A DNA stretch of 64,000 nt from Bradyrhizobium sp. LTSP849. GTDB taxonomy: Bacteria > Pseudomonadota > Alphaproteobacteria > Rhizobiales > Xanthobacteraceae. Below the pieces are notes generated by a model. It did no database searches. It saw nothing but the letters and a program-made list of their open reading frames with translations, and was not told the DNA's origin. The stretch lies in NCBI RefSeq assembly GCF_000938255.1, contig NZ_JYMR01000008.1, forward strand, positions 124,001 through 188,000. The letters run 5' to 3'. A program made the translations under genes and the position numbers. Below, in pieces: positions 1-9,059 of the stretch; positions within the stretch are counted from its first letter, which is position 1, and every line of letters begins with the position of its first letter.

Positions 1-1094
1 ATGAAGCCGATGTCGTTGAGGCCTGAGGCCAGCGTGAGTAGCGAGGTGAAATAGAAGAATACCTCCCAGGCGCTCTTCTCGCTCACGATGTCGACGAACT
101 CGATCACGCCCGTGACCAGCATCAGCGAGATCACGATGAACACGACGGTGGTCGCATTGACGAAGTTCGAGCCGAGCAAAGGCACGTGGATGTCCGGGCT
201 TGAGCCCGCAATCCACAGGAACATTGCGAGGATGATGAGCGCCAGCATGATCCACTCGTTGCGCGACATCGGGCCCATCTCCGCGAGCTCTTTTGCCGCC
301 CATTCCGGGATTTCGGGGCTGTGCTTCACCTCCGGCCGGCAGATTGCGTAGCTCAGCAACGGAACGAGGATCATCAGCAGGAGGCCGAGCGGCGCAAAGC
401 CGATGAACCATTGGCCCCAGCTGACATCGACCCCGACCGTCTTCTTGGCAATCGCAAGTGCGGCCGCATTGGGCGCGAGCGCAGTGAAGAACAGCGAGCT
501 GGTGATCGCGGTCGCCGCGAACGCGGTCCACATCACATAGGTGCCGATCTTGCCCGCGGTCGGGCCGGGCTCGGAGCCGTAGATGCGCGGGATGTTGCTG
601 ATGATGGGATAGACGATGCCGCCGCTGCGTGCGGTGTTCGATGGCGTCGCCGGCGCGAGCAGAAAGTCCGACATTGCGACCGCATAGCCGAGACCAAGGG
701 TGTTGCTGCCGAGGCGTCGCACCAGCACCAGCGCGATGCGTCGGCCGAGCTGGCTCTTGCGATAGCCGATCGAGAATACGAAAGCGCCGACGATGAGCCA
801 GACCGTGCTCTCGGCAAAGCCGGACAGCATCCAGCGCAGCGACTTGCTGGGATCGGGATCGATATAGCCACCGACGCCGGCGACCGTAAGCCCGATCAGG
901 CCGACCGCGCCGACCGGCATTGATTCCAGAATGAGGCCGGTGATGACCGCGGCGAAAACTGCAAAATAGTGCCACTGGTTGACGTTGAGCCCTGATGGCA
1001 CCGGCGACAAATAGATCGCCAGCCACACCACGAGCGGCGCGATCAGTTTCCAGCGAAACCCCTTCGCTTCGGGCGCCTGCGTGTTGGCGGTCAT
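1..1094 (-). CDS. DASS (SLC13/CitT-TtdT type) anion transporter, 3' end missing
   Basis: An inner-membrane carrier of the divalent anion:Na+ symporter family, which moves di- and tricarboxylates such as 2-oxoglutarate, malate, succinate, tartrate or citrate. The start is the ATG at 1094, preceded by GGAGGGCTC; the frame is open to the window edge, giving about 364 residues of a family usually 450-500 long. Many hydrophobic spans are visible. The motif ATPSNTARSGG near residue 150 is typical of the plant-DiT1/TtdT/CitT branch and forms part of the substrate and sodium site. The missing part would be the last spans with the second family repeat. The substrate cannot be told from sequence. The gene stands alone, 114 bases from the convergently placed end of the enoyl-CoA hydratase gene upstream of it on the same strand. 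Confidence 0.85.
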   Translation of the reverse strand, partial: MTANTQAPEAKGFRWKLIAPLVVWLAIYLSPVPSGLNVNQWHYFAVFAAVITGLILESMPVGAVGLIGLTVAGVGGYIDPDPSKSLRWMLSGFAESTVWLIVGAFVFSIGYRKSQLGRRIALVLVRRLGSNTLGLGYAVAMSDFLLAPATPSNTARSGGIVYPIISNIPRIYGSEPGPTAGKIGTYVMWTAFAATAITSSLFFTALAPNAAALAIAKKTVGVDVSWGQWFIGFAPLGLLLMILVPLLSYAICRPEVKHSPEIPEWAAKELAEMGPMSRNEWIMLALIILAMFLWIAGSSPDIHVPLLGSNFVNATTVVFIVISLMLVTGVIEFVDIVSEKSAWEVFFYFTSLLTLASGLNDIGF

Positions 1095-1208
1095 GAGCCC
1101 TCCCCCTCAGTTTTCATCGCATTTTGCCGGCCCGTTGGCCGAGCCGTTTTGTCCCTGCCGCGGCGTATAAGGACTGTCCGAGGCGCGATCAATGGCCTGG
1201 GGTGCGTT

Positions 1209-2015
1209 CTATCGTCCCCTGAACCGCGGCTTACGGCGGCCCAGGAACGCATCGACGCCCTCCTTGTGATCCTCGGAGAGGCTCGCCAGCGCGAACTGGT
1301 CGAGGTCCATGTGGCTTGTGAGATCATCCAGTGCATGCGCGAGCCGGTTGACGGTGAGCTTGGTCATGGCGACGGAGAGCGGCGGCTGCACGGCCACCTT
1401 CCGGGCGAGATCCATGGCGGCATCGAATGCCTTGCCGGGGTCGACGACCTGCTCCACCAGGCCCCATTCGTAGGCCTCGTCCGCGCTGATGCGCTCGTCG
1501 GCCAAAATCACCGCCTGCTTGGTGCGGGCAGGCCCGATCAGATGCAGCATGCGCGGGATGCTCTGCCAGCTCATGTTCATGCCGAGCCCGATCTCGGGCA
1601 CGCGCAGATGCGCATCGCTGCCCATGATGCGAAAGTCGAGCGCGACCGCAAGCGCGACGCCGCCGCCGACGCAAAAGCCTTCAATGGCAGCGATCGTGAC
1701 CTGCTCCATCTCCTGCCAGGCATGGGTCAGCCGCGGCCCCAGCTTGAGATGCCGCCGCAGCGTGCCAAGATCCATCTCCTTGCGCGAGCGGCCTTCGGCA
1801 TCCTTCAGGTCGAAGCCCGCGCTGAACGCGCCCGCGTTGCCCGTCAGCACCACGACGGACGTCGTCGCGTCATCCTCAAAGCTGCGCGCTGCCGCAGTGA
1901 GCTGGCGCAGCACCTCCGGAGACAATGCGTTGATGCCGTCATGGCGGTCGAACCGCACCACCGCAATCCGCCCCTCGGGCCCGTGACCCTTCTCGATCTT
2001 GACGAACTCTTTCAT
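1209..2015 (-). CDS. enoyl-CoA hydratase/isomerase family protein
   Basis: A 268-residue crotonase-fold protein that probably hydrates or isomerises an enoyl-CoA in fatty-acid or aromatic-acid breakdown in the cytoplasm. The oxyanion-hole segments are visible: GNAGAFSAGFDLKD near residue 65 and IEGFCVGGGVALA near residue 108. The usual catalytic glutamates of classical enoyl-CoA hydratase are less clear; PEIGLGMN is present at about residue 140, so the exact reaction is open. A longer frame extends upstream to 2471, but it overlaps the divergent nitrile hydratase gene. The ATG at 2015 has a good GGAGAGG site and gives the family's normal length. It is divergent from nthA with a 138-base gap that must hold both promoters. 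Confidence 0.88.
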   Translation of the reverse strand: MKEFVKIEKGHGPEGRIAVVRFDRHDGINALSPEVLRQLTAAARSFEDDATTSVVVLTGNAGAFSAGFDLKDAEGRSRKEMDLGTLRRHLKLGPRLTHAWQEMEQVTIAAIEGFCVGGGVALAVALDFRIMGSDAHLRVPEIGLGMNMSWQSIPRMLHLIGPARTKQAVILADERISADEAYEWGLVEQVVDPGKAFDAAMDLARKVAVQPPLSVAMTKLTVNRLAHALDDLTSHMDLDQFALASLSEDHKEGVDAFLGRRKPRFRGR

Positions 2016-2153
2016 CAGGCCTCTCCGAAGCTTATTTTTGCCGAAGCTGATTTTCGCTGATGTTAGCGCACAAACGGCGTCACGAATACGTGGCTGGATT
2101 GCGCTGCAACGAACCCTCGACAGGCAGGGAAAGATTCGCTTAATCTTTCGCCC

Positions 2154-2786
2154 ATGAGCCATGATCACGACCATCACGACCACGACCACGATCATTCGGA
2201 ATTGTCGGAGACCGAGCTGCGCGTGCGCGCGCTCGAGACGATCCTGACCGAAAAAGGCTATGTCGAGCCGGCCGCGCTCGACGCCATCATCCAGGCCTAC
2301 GAGACCAAGATCGGTCCGCATAATGGCGCGCGCGTCGTCGCCAAGGCATGGACCGATCCAGCCTTCAAGGCGGCGCTGCTGGAGGATGGCTCGAAAGCCA
2401 TCGGCACGCTCGGCCATGTCAGCCGCGTCGGCGACCATCTCGTCGTGGTCGAGAACACGCCGCAGCGGCACAACATGGTCGTGTGCACGCTGTGCTCGTG
2501 CTACCCCTGGGAAATGCTCGGGCTGCCGCCGGTCTGGTACAAGGCCTCGCCCTATCGCTCGCGCGCGGTGAAAGACCCGCGCGGCGTGCTCGCCGATTTC
2601 GACGTCACGCTGCCGAAGGACATGGAAATCCGGGTGTGGGATTCCACCGCCGAGACGCGCTTCCTCGTGCTGCCGATGCGACCCGAGGGCACCGAAGGCT
2701 GGAGCGAGGAACAGCTCGCCGAACTCGTCACGCGCGATTCCATGATTGGCACCGGCTTTGCGAAAACGCCTGGAGCGGCGTCATGA
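2154..2786 (+). CDS. nthA: nitrile hydratase alpha subunit, cobalt type
   Basis: Alpha subunit of nitrile hydratase, which converts nitriles to amides in the cytoplasm. At about residue 111 it has the metal-binding motif [10 protein letters not shown], whose two outer cysteines become sulfinate and sulfenate ligands. Threonine after the first cysteine and tyrosine after the last are the signature of cobalt enzymes, while iron enzymes have serine and threonine. The length (210 residues) is normal. The N-terminus is odd: residues 3-14 are almost entirely His and Asp ([12 protein letters not shown]), a possible metal-binding tail. The stop overlaps the beta-subunit start as ATGA, so the two are translationally coupled. 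Amides produced could be used by the acetamidases at 47.9-51.7 kb, but that link is inference. Confidence 0.95.
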   Translation: MSHDHDHHDHDHDHSELSETELRVRALETILTEKGYVEPAALDAIIQAYETKIGPHNGARVVAKAWTDPAFKAALLEDGSKAIGTLGHVSRVGDHLVVVENTPQRHNMVVCTLCSCYPWEMLGLPPVWYKASPYRSRAVKDPRGVLADFDVTLPKDMEIRVWDSTAETRFLVLPMRPEGTEGWSEEQLAELVTRDSMIGTGFAKTPGAAS

Positions 2787-3442
2787 ACGGCGTGCACGAC
2801 ATGGGCGGCATGGACGGGTTCGGCAAGGTCGAGCCCGAGCCGAACGAGCCGGTGTTCCACGCGGCGTGGGAAGGTCGCGTGCTGGCAATGGTGCGCGCGA
2901 TGGGCGCTGCCGGCGCCTTCAACATCGACACCTCGCGCTTCTATCGCGAGACGCTGCCGCCGCATGTCTATCTCTCGAGCTCCTACTACAAGAAATGGTT
3001 TCTGGGGCTTGAGGAGATGCTGGTCGAGAAGGGCTATATCTCGCGGGAGGACGTCGCCGCCGGTCACGCGGTGCAGCCGGCCAAGGCGCTCAAGCCCGGC
3101 AAGCTGGAGCTTGCCGGGCTTGAGCGCAGCATGGTGCGCGGCAAGTTCGCCCGCCCTGCTCCGGCGCCGGCGAAATTCAAGATCGGCGATCGCGTACGCG
3201 CGAAGAACATTCATCCGAGCACGCACACAAGGCTGCCGCGCTATGTGCGCGGCCATGTCGGTGTCGTCGAGCTCAACCATGGCTGCCACGTGTTTCCGGA
3301 TTCGGCGGCGATGGAGCTCGGCGAAAATCCGCAATGGCTCTACACGGTCGTGTTCGAAGGCCGCGATCTCTGGGGCGCCGACGGTGATCCGACCTTGAAA
3401 GTCTCGATCGATGCGTTCGAGCCGTATCTGGACCCCGCGTGA
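2783..3442 (+). CDS. nthB: nitrile hydratase beta subunit
   Basis: Beta subunit (219 residues), which packs against the alpha subunit and contributes two arginines to the active site. It begins [14 protein letters not shown], the standard opening of this family. The C-terminal half holds the SH3-like barrel: [23 protein letters not shown] starts near residue 133 and contains the conserved HTR-PRY segment. A longer frame reaches back to 2348 but it overlaps nthA out of phase; the ATG at 2783 overlapping the nthA stop is the clear start. The gene ends in TGATG shared with the accessory gene. Confidence 0.95.
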   Translation: MNGVHDMGGMDGFGKVEPEPNEPVFHAAWEGRVLAMVRAMGAAGAFNIDTSRFYRETLPPHVYLSSSYYKKWFLGLEEMLVEKGYISREDVAAGHAVQPAKALKPGKLELAGLERSMVRGKFARPAPAPAKFKIGDRVRAKNIHPSTHTRLPRYVRGHVGVVELNHGCHVFPDSAAMELGENPQWLYTVVFEGRDLWGADGDPTLKVSIDAFEPYLDPA

Positions 3443-3822
3443 TGAGCGCCACGCTTGCTGCTGCCGCAACGGCGGCTATTCCAAGCATTCCCCGCGACGA
3501 TGACGGCCCGGTGTTCCGCGCGCCCTGGGAGGCACACGCGTTCGCGATGACGCTGACACTGCATGACCGCGGCGTGTTCACCTGGCCGGAATGGGCCGCG
3601 GCCTTGGCCTCCGAGATCAAGCGCGCGCAAGCCGCCGGCGATCCCGATACCGGCGAGACCTACTATCTGCACTGGCTCGCCACGCTGGAAGGGCTGGTCG
3701 CCCGTAAGGGCGTCGCGTCGACGGAGACGTTGCACCGCTATCGCGACGCCTGGGATCACGCCGCGGACCGCACGCCGCATGGCAAGCCGATCGAGTTGCG
3801 GCCTGAGGATTTTGCGCGGTAG
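3442..3822 (+). CDS. nitrile hydratase accessory (activator) protein
   Basis: A 126-residue protein of the nitrile hydratase accessory family, distantly related to the beta-subunit N-terminus. These proteins (P14K/NhlE-like) insert cobalt and support cysteine oxidation of the alpha subunit, often by subunit exchange. Family features seen here are VFRAPWEAHAFAMTLTLHDRGVFTWPEWAAAL from residue 24 (described by its ends: VFRAPWEA and WPEWA), and YYLHWLATLEGLVARKG near residue 73. The ATG at 3442 shares one base with the nthB stop; a GTG at 3439 is also possible. The three-gene order alpha-beta-accessory matches known cobalt nitrile hydratase operons. No cobalt importer is visible nearby. Confidence 0.9.
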   Translation: MSATLAAAATAAIPSIPRDDDGPVFRAPWEAHAFAMTLTLHDRGVFTWPEWAAALASEIKRAQAAGDPDTGETYYLHWLATLEGLVARKGVASTETLHRYRDAWDHAADRTPHGKPIELRPEDFAR

Positions 3823-3839
3823 TCGCTCCAAACACCGCT

Positions 3840-3938
3840 GTCATTCCCCGCGAAGGCGGGGAATCCAGTACGCCGCGGCGTCTCGGCTCAAACACAGTCT
3901 CTGGGATACTGGATCGCCCGCCTTCGCGGGCGATGACG
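3840..3938. repeat. compound inverted-repeat intergenic element
   Basis: A nested palindrome fills the gap between the convergent nitrile hydratase and queC genes. The left half folds as ATTCCCCGC-GAAG-GCGGGGAAT (3843-3864) and the right half as ATCGCCCGC-CTTC-GCGGGCGAT (3913-3934). TCCAGTA (3864-3870) pairs with TACTGGA (3907-3913), and GTCAT at the left end pairs with ATGAC at the right. It probably ends transcription from both sides and resembles the REP-like elements common in Bradyrhizobium. Confidence 0.8.
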
Positions 3939-3953
3939 ACAGAGGTTGGAGTG

Positions 3954-4670
3954 CTATTTGCGTCCCGCCACATACTCCCGCCACCCCTTCGCCCGCAGGC
4001 TGCACGCAGGGCACTCCCCGCATCCATACCCCCAATCATGCTGCGCCCCGCGTTCGCCGAGATAGCAGGTGTGTGATTGCTCGCGAATGAGGTCGACCAG
4101 CCCATCGCCACCGAGGTCATGCGCGAGCTTCCACGTCGCGGCCTTGTCGATCCACATCAATGGCGTATGCAGCTCGAACGATCTCGCCATGCCGAGCGAG
4201 AGCGCGGCCTGCATGGCGCGGATGGTGTCGTCGCGGCAATCGGGATAACCGGAATAGTCGGTCTCGCACATGCCGCCGACGATGTGCGTAATCCCGCGCC
4301 GGTAGGCCAGCGCCGCGGCGAAGGTCAGAAACACCAGGTTGCGGCCAGGCACGAACGTGTTCGGCAAGCCGTCGGCGCCCATGGCGATGGCGACGTCGCG
4401 CGTCAGCGCCGTGTCCGATATCGACGCCAGAGTCGGGATCGACAGCGTGTGGCTCTCGCCGAGCCTGGAAGCCCAATCCGCGCGCAGGCCCTTGATGCCG
4501 TCGAACAGCCGGTCGCGACAGGCAAGCTCGACCGCGTGGCGCTGGCCGTAGTCGAACCCGAGTGTCTCCACGCGCGCGAAGCGGCTCAGTGCCCAGGCGA
4601 GGCAGGTGGTGGAATCCTGACCGCCGGAAAACAGCACCAGCGCGGTTTGTGATGAAAATGCGTCACTCAT
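3954..4670 (-). CDS. queC: 7-cyano-7-deazaguanine synthase
   Basis: QueC (238 residues) makes preQ0 from 7-carboxy-7-deazaguanine, ammonia and ATP in queuosine biosynthesis. The ATP-pyrophosphatase loop SGGQDSTT lies near residue 14, and the zinc-binding cysteines are at the C-terminus in the pattern C-x11[13 protein letters not shown] (about residues 205-230). [15 protein letters not shown] near residue 145 is also characteristic. A longer frame starts at 4766 but the ATG at 4670 gives the family length and begins MSDAFSSQ. No other queuosine gene lies beside it; mazG is divergent 125 bases away. Confidence 0.95.
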   Translation of the reverse strand: MSDAFSSQTALVLFSGGQDSTTCLAWALSRFARVETLGFDYGQRHAVELACRDRLFDGIKGLRADWASRLGESHTLSIPTLASISDTALTRDVAIAMGADGLPNTFVPGRNLVFLTFAAALAYRRGITHIVGGMCETDYSGYPDCRDDTIRAMQAALSLGMARSFELHTPLMWIDKAATWKLAHDLGGDGLVDLIREQSHTCYLGERGAQHDWGYGCGECPACSLRAKGWREYVAGRK

Positions 4671-4795
4671 GGCCCGCGCTTTAGCACTGCGCGACCTGCG
4701 CGCCAATCGGTGGAAATCGGCCTGTTCCGCATGCCGGCGCTGGGAACGGCGGCCGGCTTTTGGCATAAGGTTTTGGACCCAGGAGACTGCCCGCG

Positions 4796-5650
4796 ATGAC
4801 CCCTTCCCGCGACATTTCCCGCCTGATCGAGATCATGGCGGCACTGCGCACGCCGAAGACCGGTTGCCCCTGGGACCTCGAGCAGAATTTTTCGACGATC
4901 GCGCCCTATACGATCGAGGAGGCCCATGAGGTGGTCGACGCCATCGACCGCGGCGATCTCGACGATTTGCGCGAGGAGCTCGGTGATCTCCTGTTGCAGG
5001 TCGTGTTCCACGCCCAGATGGCCGAGGAGCAGAACGCCTTTGCGTTTGGCGACGTCGTCGAGGCCATTACCCGCAAGATGATCCGGCGCCATCCGCACGT
5101 CTTCGCCGACAAGAACGGCAACCTCGCCTCCTCCCACGTCAAGGAAGTCTGGGACCGCATCAAGGCCGAGGAGAAAGCCGAGCGCGCCGCGCGCCGACCG
5201 CCGGAAGCAACGCCGTCGCACAAGTCCCTGCTCGCGGGCGTGAAGGCCGGCCAGCCGGCGCTGACCCGCGCCATGGAGCTTCAGCGCAAGGCGTCCACAG
5301 TCGGTTTCGACTGGAACGACCCGCGGGCGGTGCTGCAAAAGATCCGCGAGGAAGCCGACGAGATCGAAGCCGCGCTCGACCGCAACGACAAGCAGGAGGT
5401 TGCGGAAGAGATCGGCGACCTGATGTTCGCCCTGGTCAATCTCGCCCGCCATGTCGACGCCGATCCGGAAGCAGCGCTACGCGCGACCAACGTGAAATTC
5501 GAGCGCCGCTTTGCTTTCATCGAGCGCGCGCTGGAGGCGCAGGGGCGGACGCTGGAGCAGGCGTCGCTGGCGGAGATGGATGCGCTGTGGAATGCGGCGA
5601 AGGGGGATGAGAAGTCGGTGTCAAAAGAACGCAAGGAAGCTCACCGCTAA
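4796..5650 (+). CDS. mazG: nucleoside triphosphate pyrophosphohydrolase MazG
   Basis: A full-length two-domain MazG (284 residues), which hydrolyses non-canonical or excess NTPs to NMP and PPi and affects ppGpp and damaged-nucleotide levels. The N-terminal repeat shows [16 protein letters not shown] (residues 17-32) and the metal-binding [10 protein letters not shown]...[11 protein letters not shown] helices. The C-terminal repeat has [18 protein letters not shown] and [16 protein letters not shown] (about 220-235). The start at 4796 has AGGAGA upstream. In alphaproteobacteria mazG commonly lies beside hflX, as here, where the two converge across a large inverted repeat. Confidence 0.95.
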   Translation: MTPSRDISRLIEIMAALRTPKTGCPWDLEQNFSTIAPYTIEEAHEVVDAIDRGDLDDLREELGDLLLQVVFHAQMAEEQNAFAFGDVVEAITRKMIRRHPHVFADKNGNLASSHVKEVWDRIKAEEKAERAARRPPEATPSHKSLLAGVKAGQPALTRAMELQRKASTVGFDWNDPRAVLQKIREEADEIEAALDRNDKQEVAEEIGDLMFALVNLARHVDADPEAALRATNVKFERRFAFIERALEAQGRTLEQASLAEMDALWNAAKGDEKSVSKERKEAHR

Positions 5651-5657
5651 CTCCATT

Positions 5658-5784
5658 GTCGTCCCGGCGAAGGCCGGGACCCATAACCACAGGGAGGAGT
5701 TTGGCGAAGACTCGTCGTTCTGTACTTCTACCAATCGCAATCGAAAGATCACGCGGTATGGGTCCCGGCCTTCGCCGGGACGAC
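5658..5784. repeat. 28-base perfect inverted repeat between mazG and hflX
   Basis: Bases 5658-5685 (beginning GTCGTCCCGGCGAAGG) are repeated exactly in reverse complement at 5757-5784, with about 70 bases between them. Each arm also folds on itself around the CGAAGG core. It sits between the 3' ends of two convergent genes, so bidirectional termination is likely. It is the same general kind of element as the one at 3840-3938 but with a different arm sequence. Confidence 0.85.
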
Positions 5785-5789
5785 ACCAA

Positions 5790-7172
5790 CTACGCGGACA
5801 GACGCGGTACGGCGTCGAAGCGGTTGACCACGATATCGCGCTTGGTCTCATCCACCCGCACCGTCATGTCGAAGCGACCGTCGTGCAGCTCTTTCGCCAG
5901 CACCTCGGAATTGCGGTGCAGCCAGGAGATGCCGGCGCCGTCGGCGGCGTCGATGGAGAGATCGAGCGTGGTGCGCGTTGCAGCCAGGCGTTCCTCGATG
6001 GTGGCGAGCAGTGCGTCGATCCCCTCGCCTGACACGGCCGAGACCAGCATCGCCGGGTGATCCTCGGGCCTGCGCGCGGCGATGTTGAGCAGCTCCTCGC
6101 GCTGTTCGGCGTCGTAACGGTCGATCTTGTTCCAGACTTCGATGATGCGGCCAGAGTCATCAGGATTGATGCCGAGCTGGCGCAGCACCGCGTCGACGTC
6201 GCTCTGTTGCGCCTCAGCATCCTCGTGCGAGATGTCGCGCACATGCAGGATGACGTCCGCCTCGAGCACCTCTTCCAGCGTGGCGCGGAAGGCGGCGACG
6301 AGCTGCGTCGGCAGATTGGAGATGAAGCCGACGGTGTCCGACAGCATCGCCTTGCCGCCATGCGGCAGGGTGAGCGCGCGCAACGTCGGATCCAGCGTTG
6401 CAAACAGCATGTCGGCGGCCTGCACGTCGGCGCGCGTCAAGCGGTTGAACAGCGTCGATTTGCCGGCATTGGTGTAGCCGACCAGTGCCACGACGCGGTA
6501 CGGCACGCGCTGGCGGCCGGCGCGGTGCAGACGGCGCGTCGCCTGCACCTTCTTCAGTTCGCCCTCGAGTTTGGAGATGCGCTCCTGAATCAGGCGACGG
6601 TCGGCTTCGATCTGCGTTTCGCCGGGACCGCCCATGAAACCAAAGCCGCCGCGCTGGCGTTCGAGATGGGTCCAGGAGCGGACAAGGCGCGAGCGTTGGT
6701 AGTTGAGATGGGCGAGTTCGACCTGGAGCGAGCCTTCTTTGGTCTTGGCGCGGCGGCCGAAGATTTCCAGGATCAGGCCGGTGCGGTCGAGCACCTTGGC
6801 GTGCAACTCCTTCTCGAGATTGCGCTGCTGGATCGGCGCCAGCGCGCAATCCATCACCACGAGTTCGACGTCGAGGCTCTTGGCCAGCGCGGCGATCTCC
6901 TCGACCTTGCCCTTGCCGATATAGGTCGCGGGGCGGATCTGGCTGATCGGTGTGATGATGGCGTCGGCAACAACGAGATCGATCGCGCGCGCGAGGCCGG
7001 CGGCTTCGTCGAGCCGGGCTTCGACGTCTCGCACGACATGACTCTCCGATTGCGCGTCGGCATCGCCTGCGCGCACCCGCAAATAGGGGCCGATGACAAG
7101 CACCCGCCCCGTTTGCTTAGCCCCTGCCGGCCGCGGACGGTCGGCATCCCCGTCGAAATTCCGGGGTTCCAA
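5790..7172 (-). CDS. hflX: ribosome-associated GTPase HflX
   Basis: HflX (460 residues) binds ribosomes, splits stalled or hibernating ones and hydrolyses GTP. The N-terminal nucleotide-binding domain (about 25-190) contains the glycine-rich segment RQRGGFGFMGGPGETQIE. A coiled segment follows, then the GTPase domain: G1 GYTNAGKSTLF near residue 225, G3 DTVGF near 275, G4 NKID near 340 and G5 VSA near 370. The start is a TTG at 7172, eleven bases after the hfq stop; no better start is nearby, and the leader MEPRNFDGDAD has no strong site. The hfq-hflX pair is a conserved operon. Confidence 0.93.
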   Translation of the reverse strand: MEPRNFDGDADRPRPAGAKQTGRVLVIGPYLRVRAGDADAQSESHVVRDVEARLDEAAGLARAIDLVVADAIITPISQIRPATYIGKGKVEEIAALAKSLDVELVVMDCALAPIQQRNLEKELHAKVLDRTGLILEIFGRRAKTKEGSLQVELAHLNYQRSRLVRSWTHLERQRGGFGFMGGPGETQIEADRRLIQERISKLEGELKKVQATRRLHRAGRQRVPYRVVALVGYTNAGKSTLFNRLTRADVQAADMLFATLDPTLRALTLPHGGKAMLSDTVGFISNLPTQLVAAFRATLEEVLEADVILHVRDISHEDAEAQQSDVDAVLRQLGINPDDSGRIIEVWNKIDRYDAEQREELLNIAARRPEDHPAMLVSAVSGEGIDALLATIEERLAATRTTLDLSIDAADGAGISWLHRNSEVLAKELHDGRFDMTVRVDETKRDIVVNRFDAVPRLSA

Positions 7173-7183
7173 TCAGATCACTC

Positions 7184-7432
7184 TCAAGCCGGCTGATCCT
7201 CACCGCCTTCGAACAGCTGGATCGGAGCGCCCGGCATGATGGTTGAGATCGCGTGCTTGTAGACAAGCTGCGAGTGACCGTCGCGCCGAAGCAGCAAGCA
7301 GAAATTGTCGAACCAGGTCACGATGCCCTGGAGCTTCACTCCGTTGACCAGAAAGATCGTCAGTGGCGTCTTGGTTTTGCGAACGTGATTAAGGAAGGTG
7401 TCCTGTAGGTTTTGTGCGCGGTCTGCCGCCAT
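7184..7432 (-). CDS. hfq: RNA chaperone Hfq
   Basis: An 82-residue Hfq, the hexameric Sm-like protein that pairs small RNAs with mRNAs and, in rhizobia, controls nifA and other nitrogen genes. The Sm1 motif is [16 protein letters not shown] (residues 29-44) and the Sm2 motif is VYKHAISTI (57-65), with the YKH triad of the uridine pocket. The short C-terminal tail is typical of alphaproteobacteria. It lies 239 bases downstream of ntrX and 11 bases before hflX. The gap to ntrX holds no gene that I can see and probably contains an hfq promoter. Confidence 0.98.
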   Translation of the reverse strand: MAADRAQNLQDTFLNHVRKTKTPLTIFLVNGVKLQGIVTWFDNFCLLLRRDGHSQLVYKHAISTIMPGAPIQLFEGGEDQPA

Positions 7433-7671
7433 TGTTTTTTTCTCGCTTTGAGTTTCTTTTTATTGCACCGGTTGCGGCCCTCTTTTGAAAATTTTGGAGC
7501 CTCTTCCGGTTGCCGTCCCTCATGAGATCCCCCTCGGAGGGACAGCGGTATGATTAGAGGACAGGTCGGCTTATTAGGCAAGCCGCTTCAAGCGGCAGAA
7601 CCCGCCGAACTGCCCCGAAAAACTACGGAAATCGGTGATTTCTCCTCGCGTGATGTGACCGTTGGGCGGCG

Positions 7672-9042
7672 TCAACCGACGCCGAGCGCCTTCAACTTCC
7701 GATGCAACGCCGAGCGCTCCATGCCGACAAACTCCGCAGTGCGCGAGATATTGCCGGAAAAGCGGCTGATCTGGGCGATCAGATAGTCGCGCTCGAACAC
7801 TTCCCGCGCCTCGCGCAGCGGCAGGCCCATGATGTGCTCGCCATTGTTGCTGGTCGGCATCGCCGGCACCATCGAGCCGACGTCCTGCGGGAGCATGTCC
7901 GCGGTGATGATCACCTCCGGCCCGCCTGCGGCCAGAATCATGACTCTCTCAACGTTGTTGCGGAGCTGGCGCACATTGCCGGGCCACACATGCGATTGCA
8001 GCACCGCCATCGCATCCTGGCCGATCTGCCGCTTGGGCAGGCCACTTCCCGCCGAAATCTGCTCCATGAAATAGTCGATCAGCTCAGGGATGTCCTCGCG
8101 CCGCTCCGACAGCGCCGGCACACGGATCGGCACCACCGAGAGGCGATGATAAAGGTCCTCGCGGAAATGGCCGGCCGCGATCTCCTCCTCGAGATTGCGT
8201 GCGGTCGACGAAATGATACGCACGTCAACCTGCACCTTGCCGGTGCCGCCGACACGCTGGAACGATTGGTCGACCAGCACGCGCAATATCTTGTTCTGGG
8301 TCTCGCGCGGCATGTCCGCGATCTCGTCGATGAACAGCGTGCCGCCATGGGCTTCCTCGAGCGCGCCGGGCTTGCGCGCGTGCTCGCCGTTGGATTGCTC
8401 GACGCCGAACATCTCGTGCTCCATGCGCTCCGGCGTGATCGCGGCCGCATTGATCACGACGAAGGGGCCATCGGCGCGGCCCGAGGCCGTATGCAGCGTG
8501 CGCGCGGTCAACTCCTTGCCGGCGCCGGCGGGGCCGACGATCAGGATGCGGCTGTTGGCCTTCGCCGCTCGGTCGATGGTCTGGCGCAGCTGGTTCATGC
8601 TCGGCGAACGGCCGACGAGCGAGCTTGCGCTCGGCGCGAGCTGCTTCAGCTCCTTGACCTCACGCTTGAGCCGCGAGTTCTCCAGCGCACGGTTGGCGAC
8701 CAGGATCAGCCGGTCGGCCTTGAACGGCTTTTCGATGAAGTCATAGGCGCCGCGCTTGATCGCCGCGACCGCGGTCTCGATGTTGCCGTGGCCGGAGATC
8801 ATCACGACCGGCAAATCGGCATTGTCCTTCTTGACCTGCTCCAGCAACTGGAGGCCGTCGAGCTTGGAGCCCTGGAGCCAGATGTCGAGGAACACCAGAT
8901 GCGGCCTGCGATTGCCGATCTCGGCCAGCGCCGTATCGCTGTCGCGCGCGGTCCGGGTCACGAAGCCCTCGTCTTCGAGAATGCCCGCAACGAGATCCCG
9001 AATATCGGCCTCATCATCGACAATCAGAATTTCACTTGCCAT
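7672..9042 (-). CDS. ntrX: nitrogen response regulator NtrX
   Basis: NtrX (456 residues) is the partner of the membrane kinase NtrY. The receiver domain (1-120) has ILIVDDEAD and the phosphate-accepting Asp in LVFLDIWLQ. The AAA+ domain (about 145-370) starts with GPAGAGKE, and the C-terminal Fis-type helix-turn-helix ends the protein (FSGNISRTAEFVGMERSALHRKL). Where sigma-54 activators carry GAFTGA, this protein has SNGEHARKPGALEE, so it should not open sigma-54 promoters; that is known for alphaproteobacterial NtrX. It begins 17 bases after ntrY. Confidence 0.95.
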   Translation of the reverse strand: MASEILIVDDEADIRDLVAGILEDEGFVTRTARDSDTALAEIGNRRPHLVFLDIWLQGSKLDGLQLLEQVKKDNADLPVVMISGHGNIETAVAAIKRGAYDFIEKPFKADRLILVANRALENSRLKREVKELKQLAPSASSLVGRSPSMNQLRQTIDRAAKANSRILIVGPAGAGKELTARTLHTASGRADGPFVVINAAAITPERMEHEMFGVEQSNGEHARKPGALEEAHGGTLFIDEIADMPRETQNKILRVLVDQSFQRVGGTGKVQVDVRIISSTARNLEEEIAAGHFREDLYHRLSVVPIRVPALSERREDIPELIDYFMEQISAGSGLPKRQIGQDAMAVLQSHVWPGNVRQLRNNVERVMILAAGGPEVIITADMLPQDVGSMVPAMPTSNNGEHIMGLPLREAREVFERDYLIAQISRFSGNISRTAEFVGMERSALHRKLKALGVG

Positions 9043-9059
9043 GGGACGCGCCTGTCTTG

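Noticed and set aside
2348..2782. Extended start for the nitrile hydratase beta subunit
   Set aside because: The extra residues overlap nthA out of phase; the ATG at 2783 overlaps the nthA stop and matches the family start.
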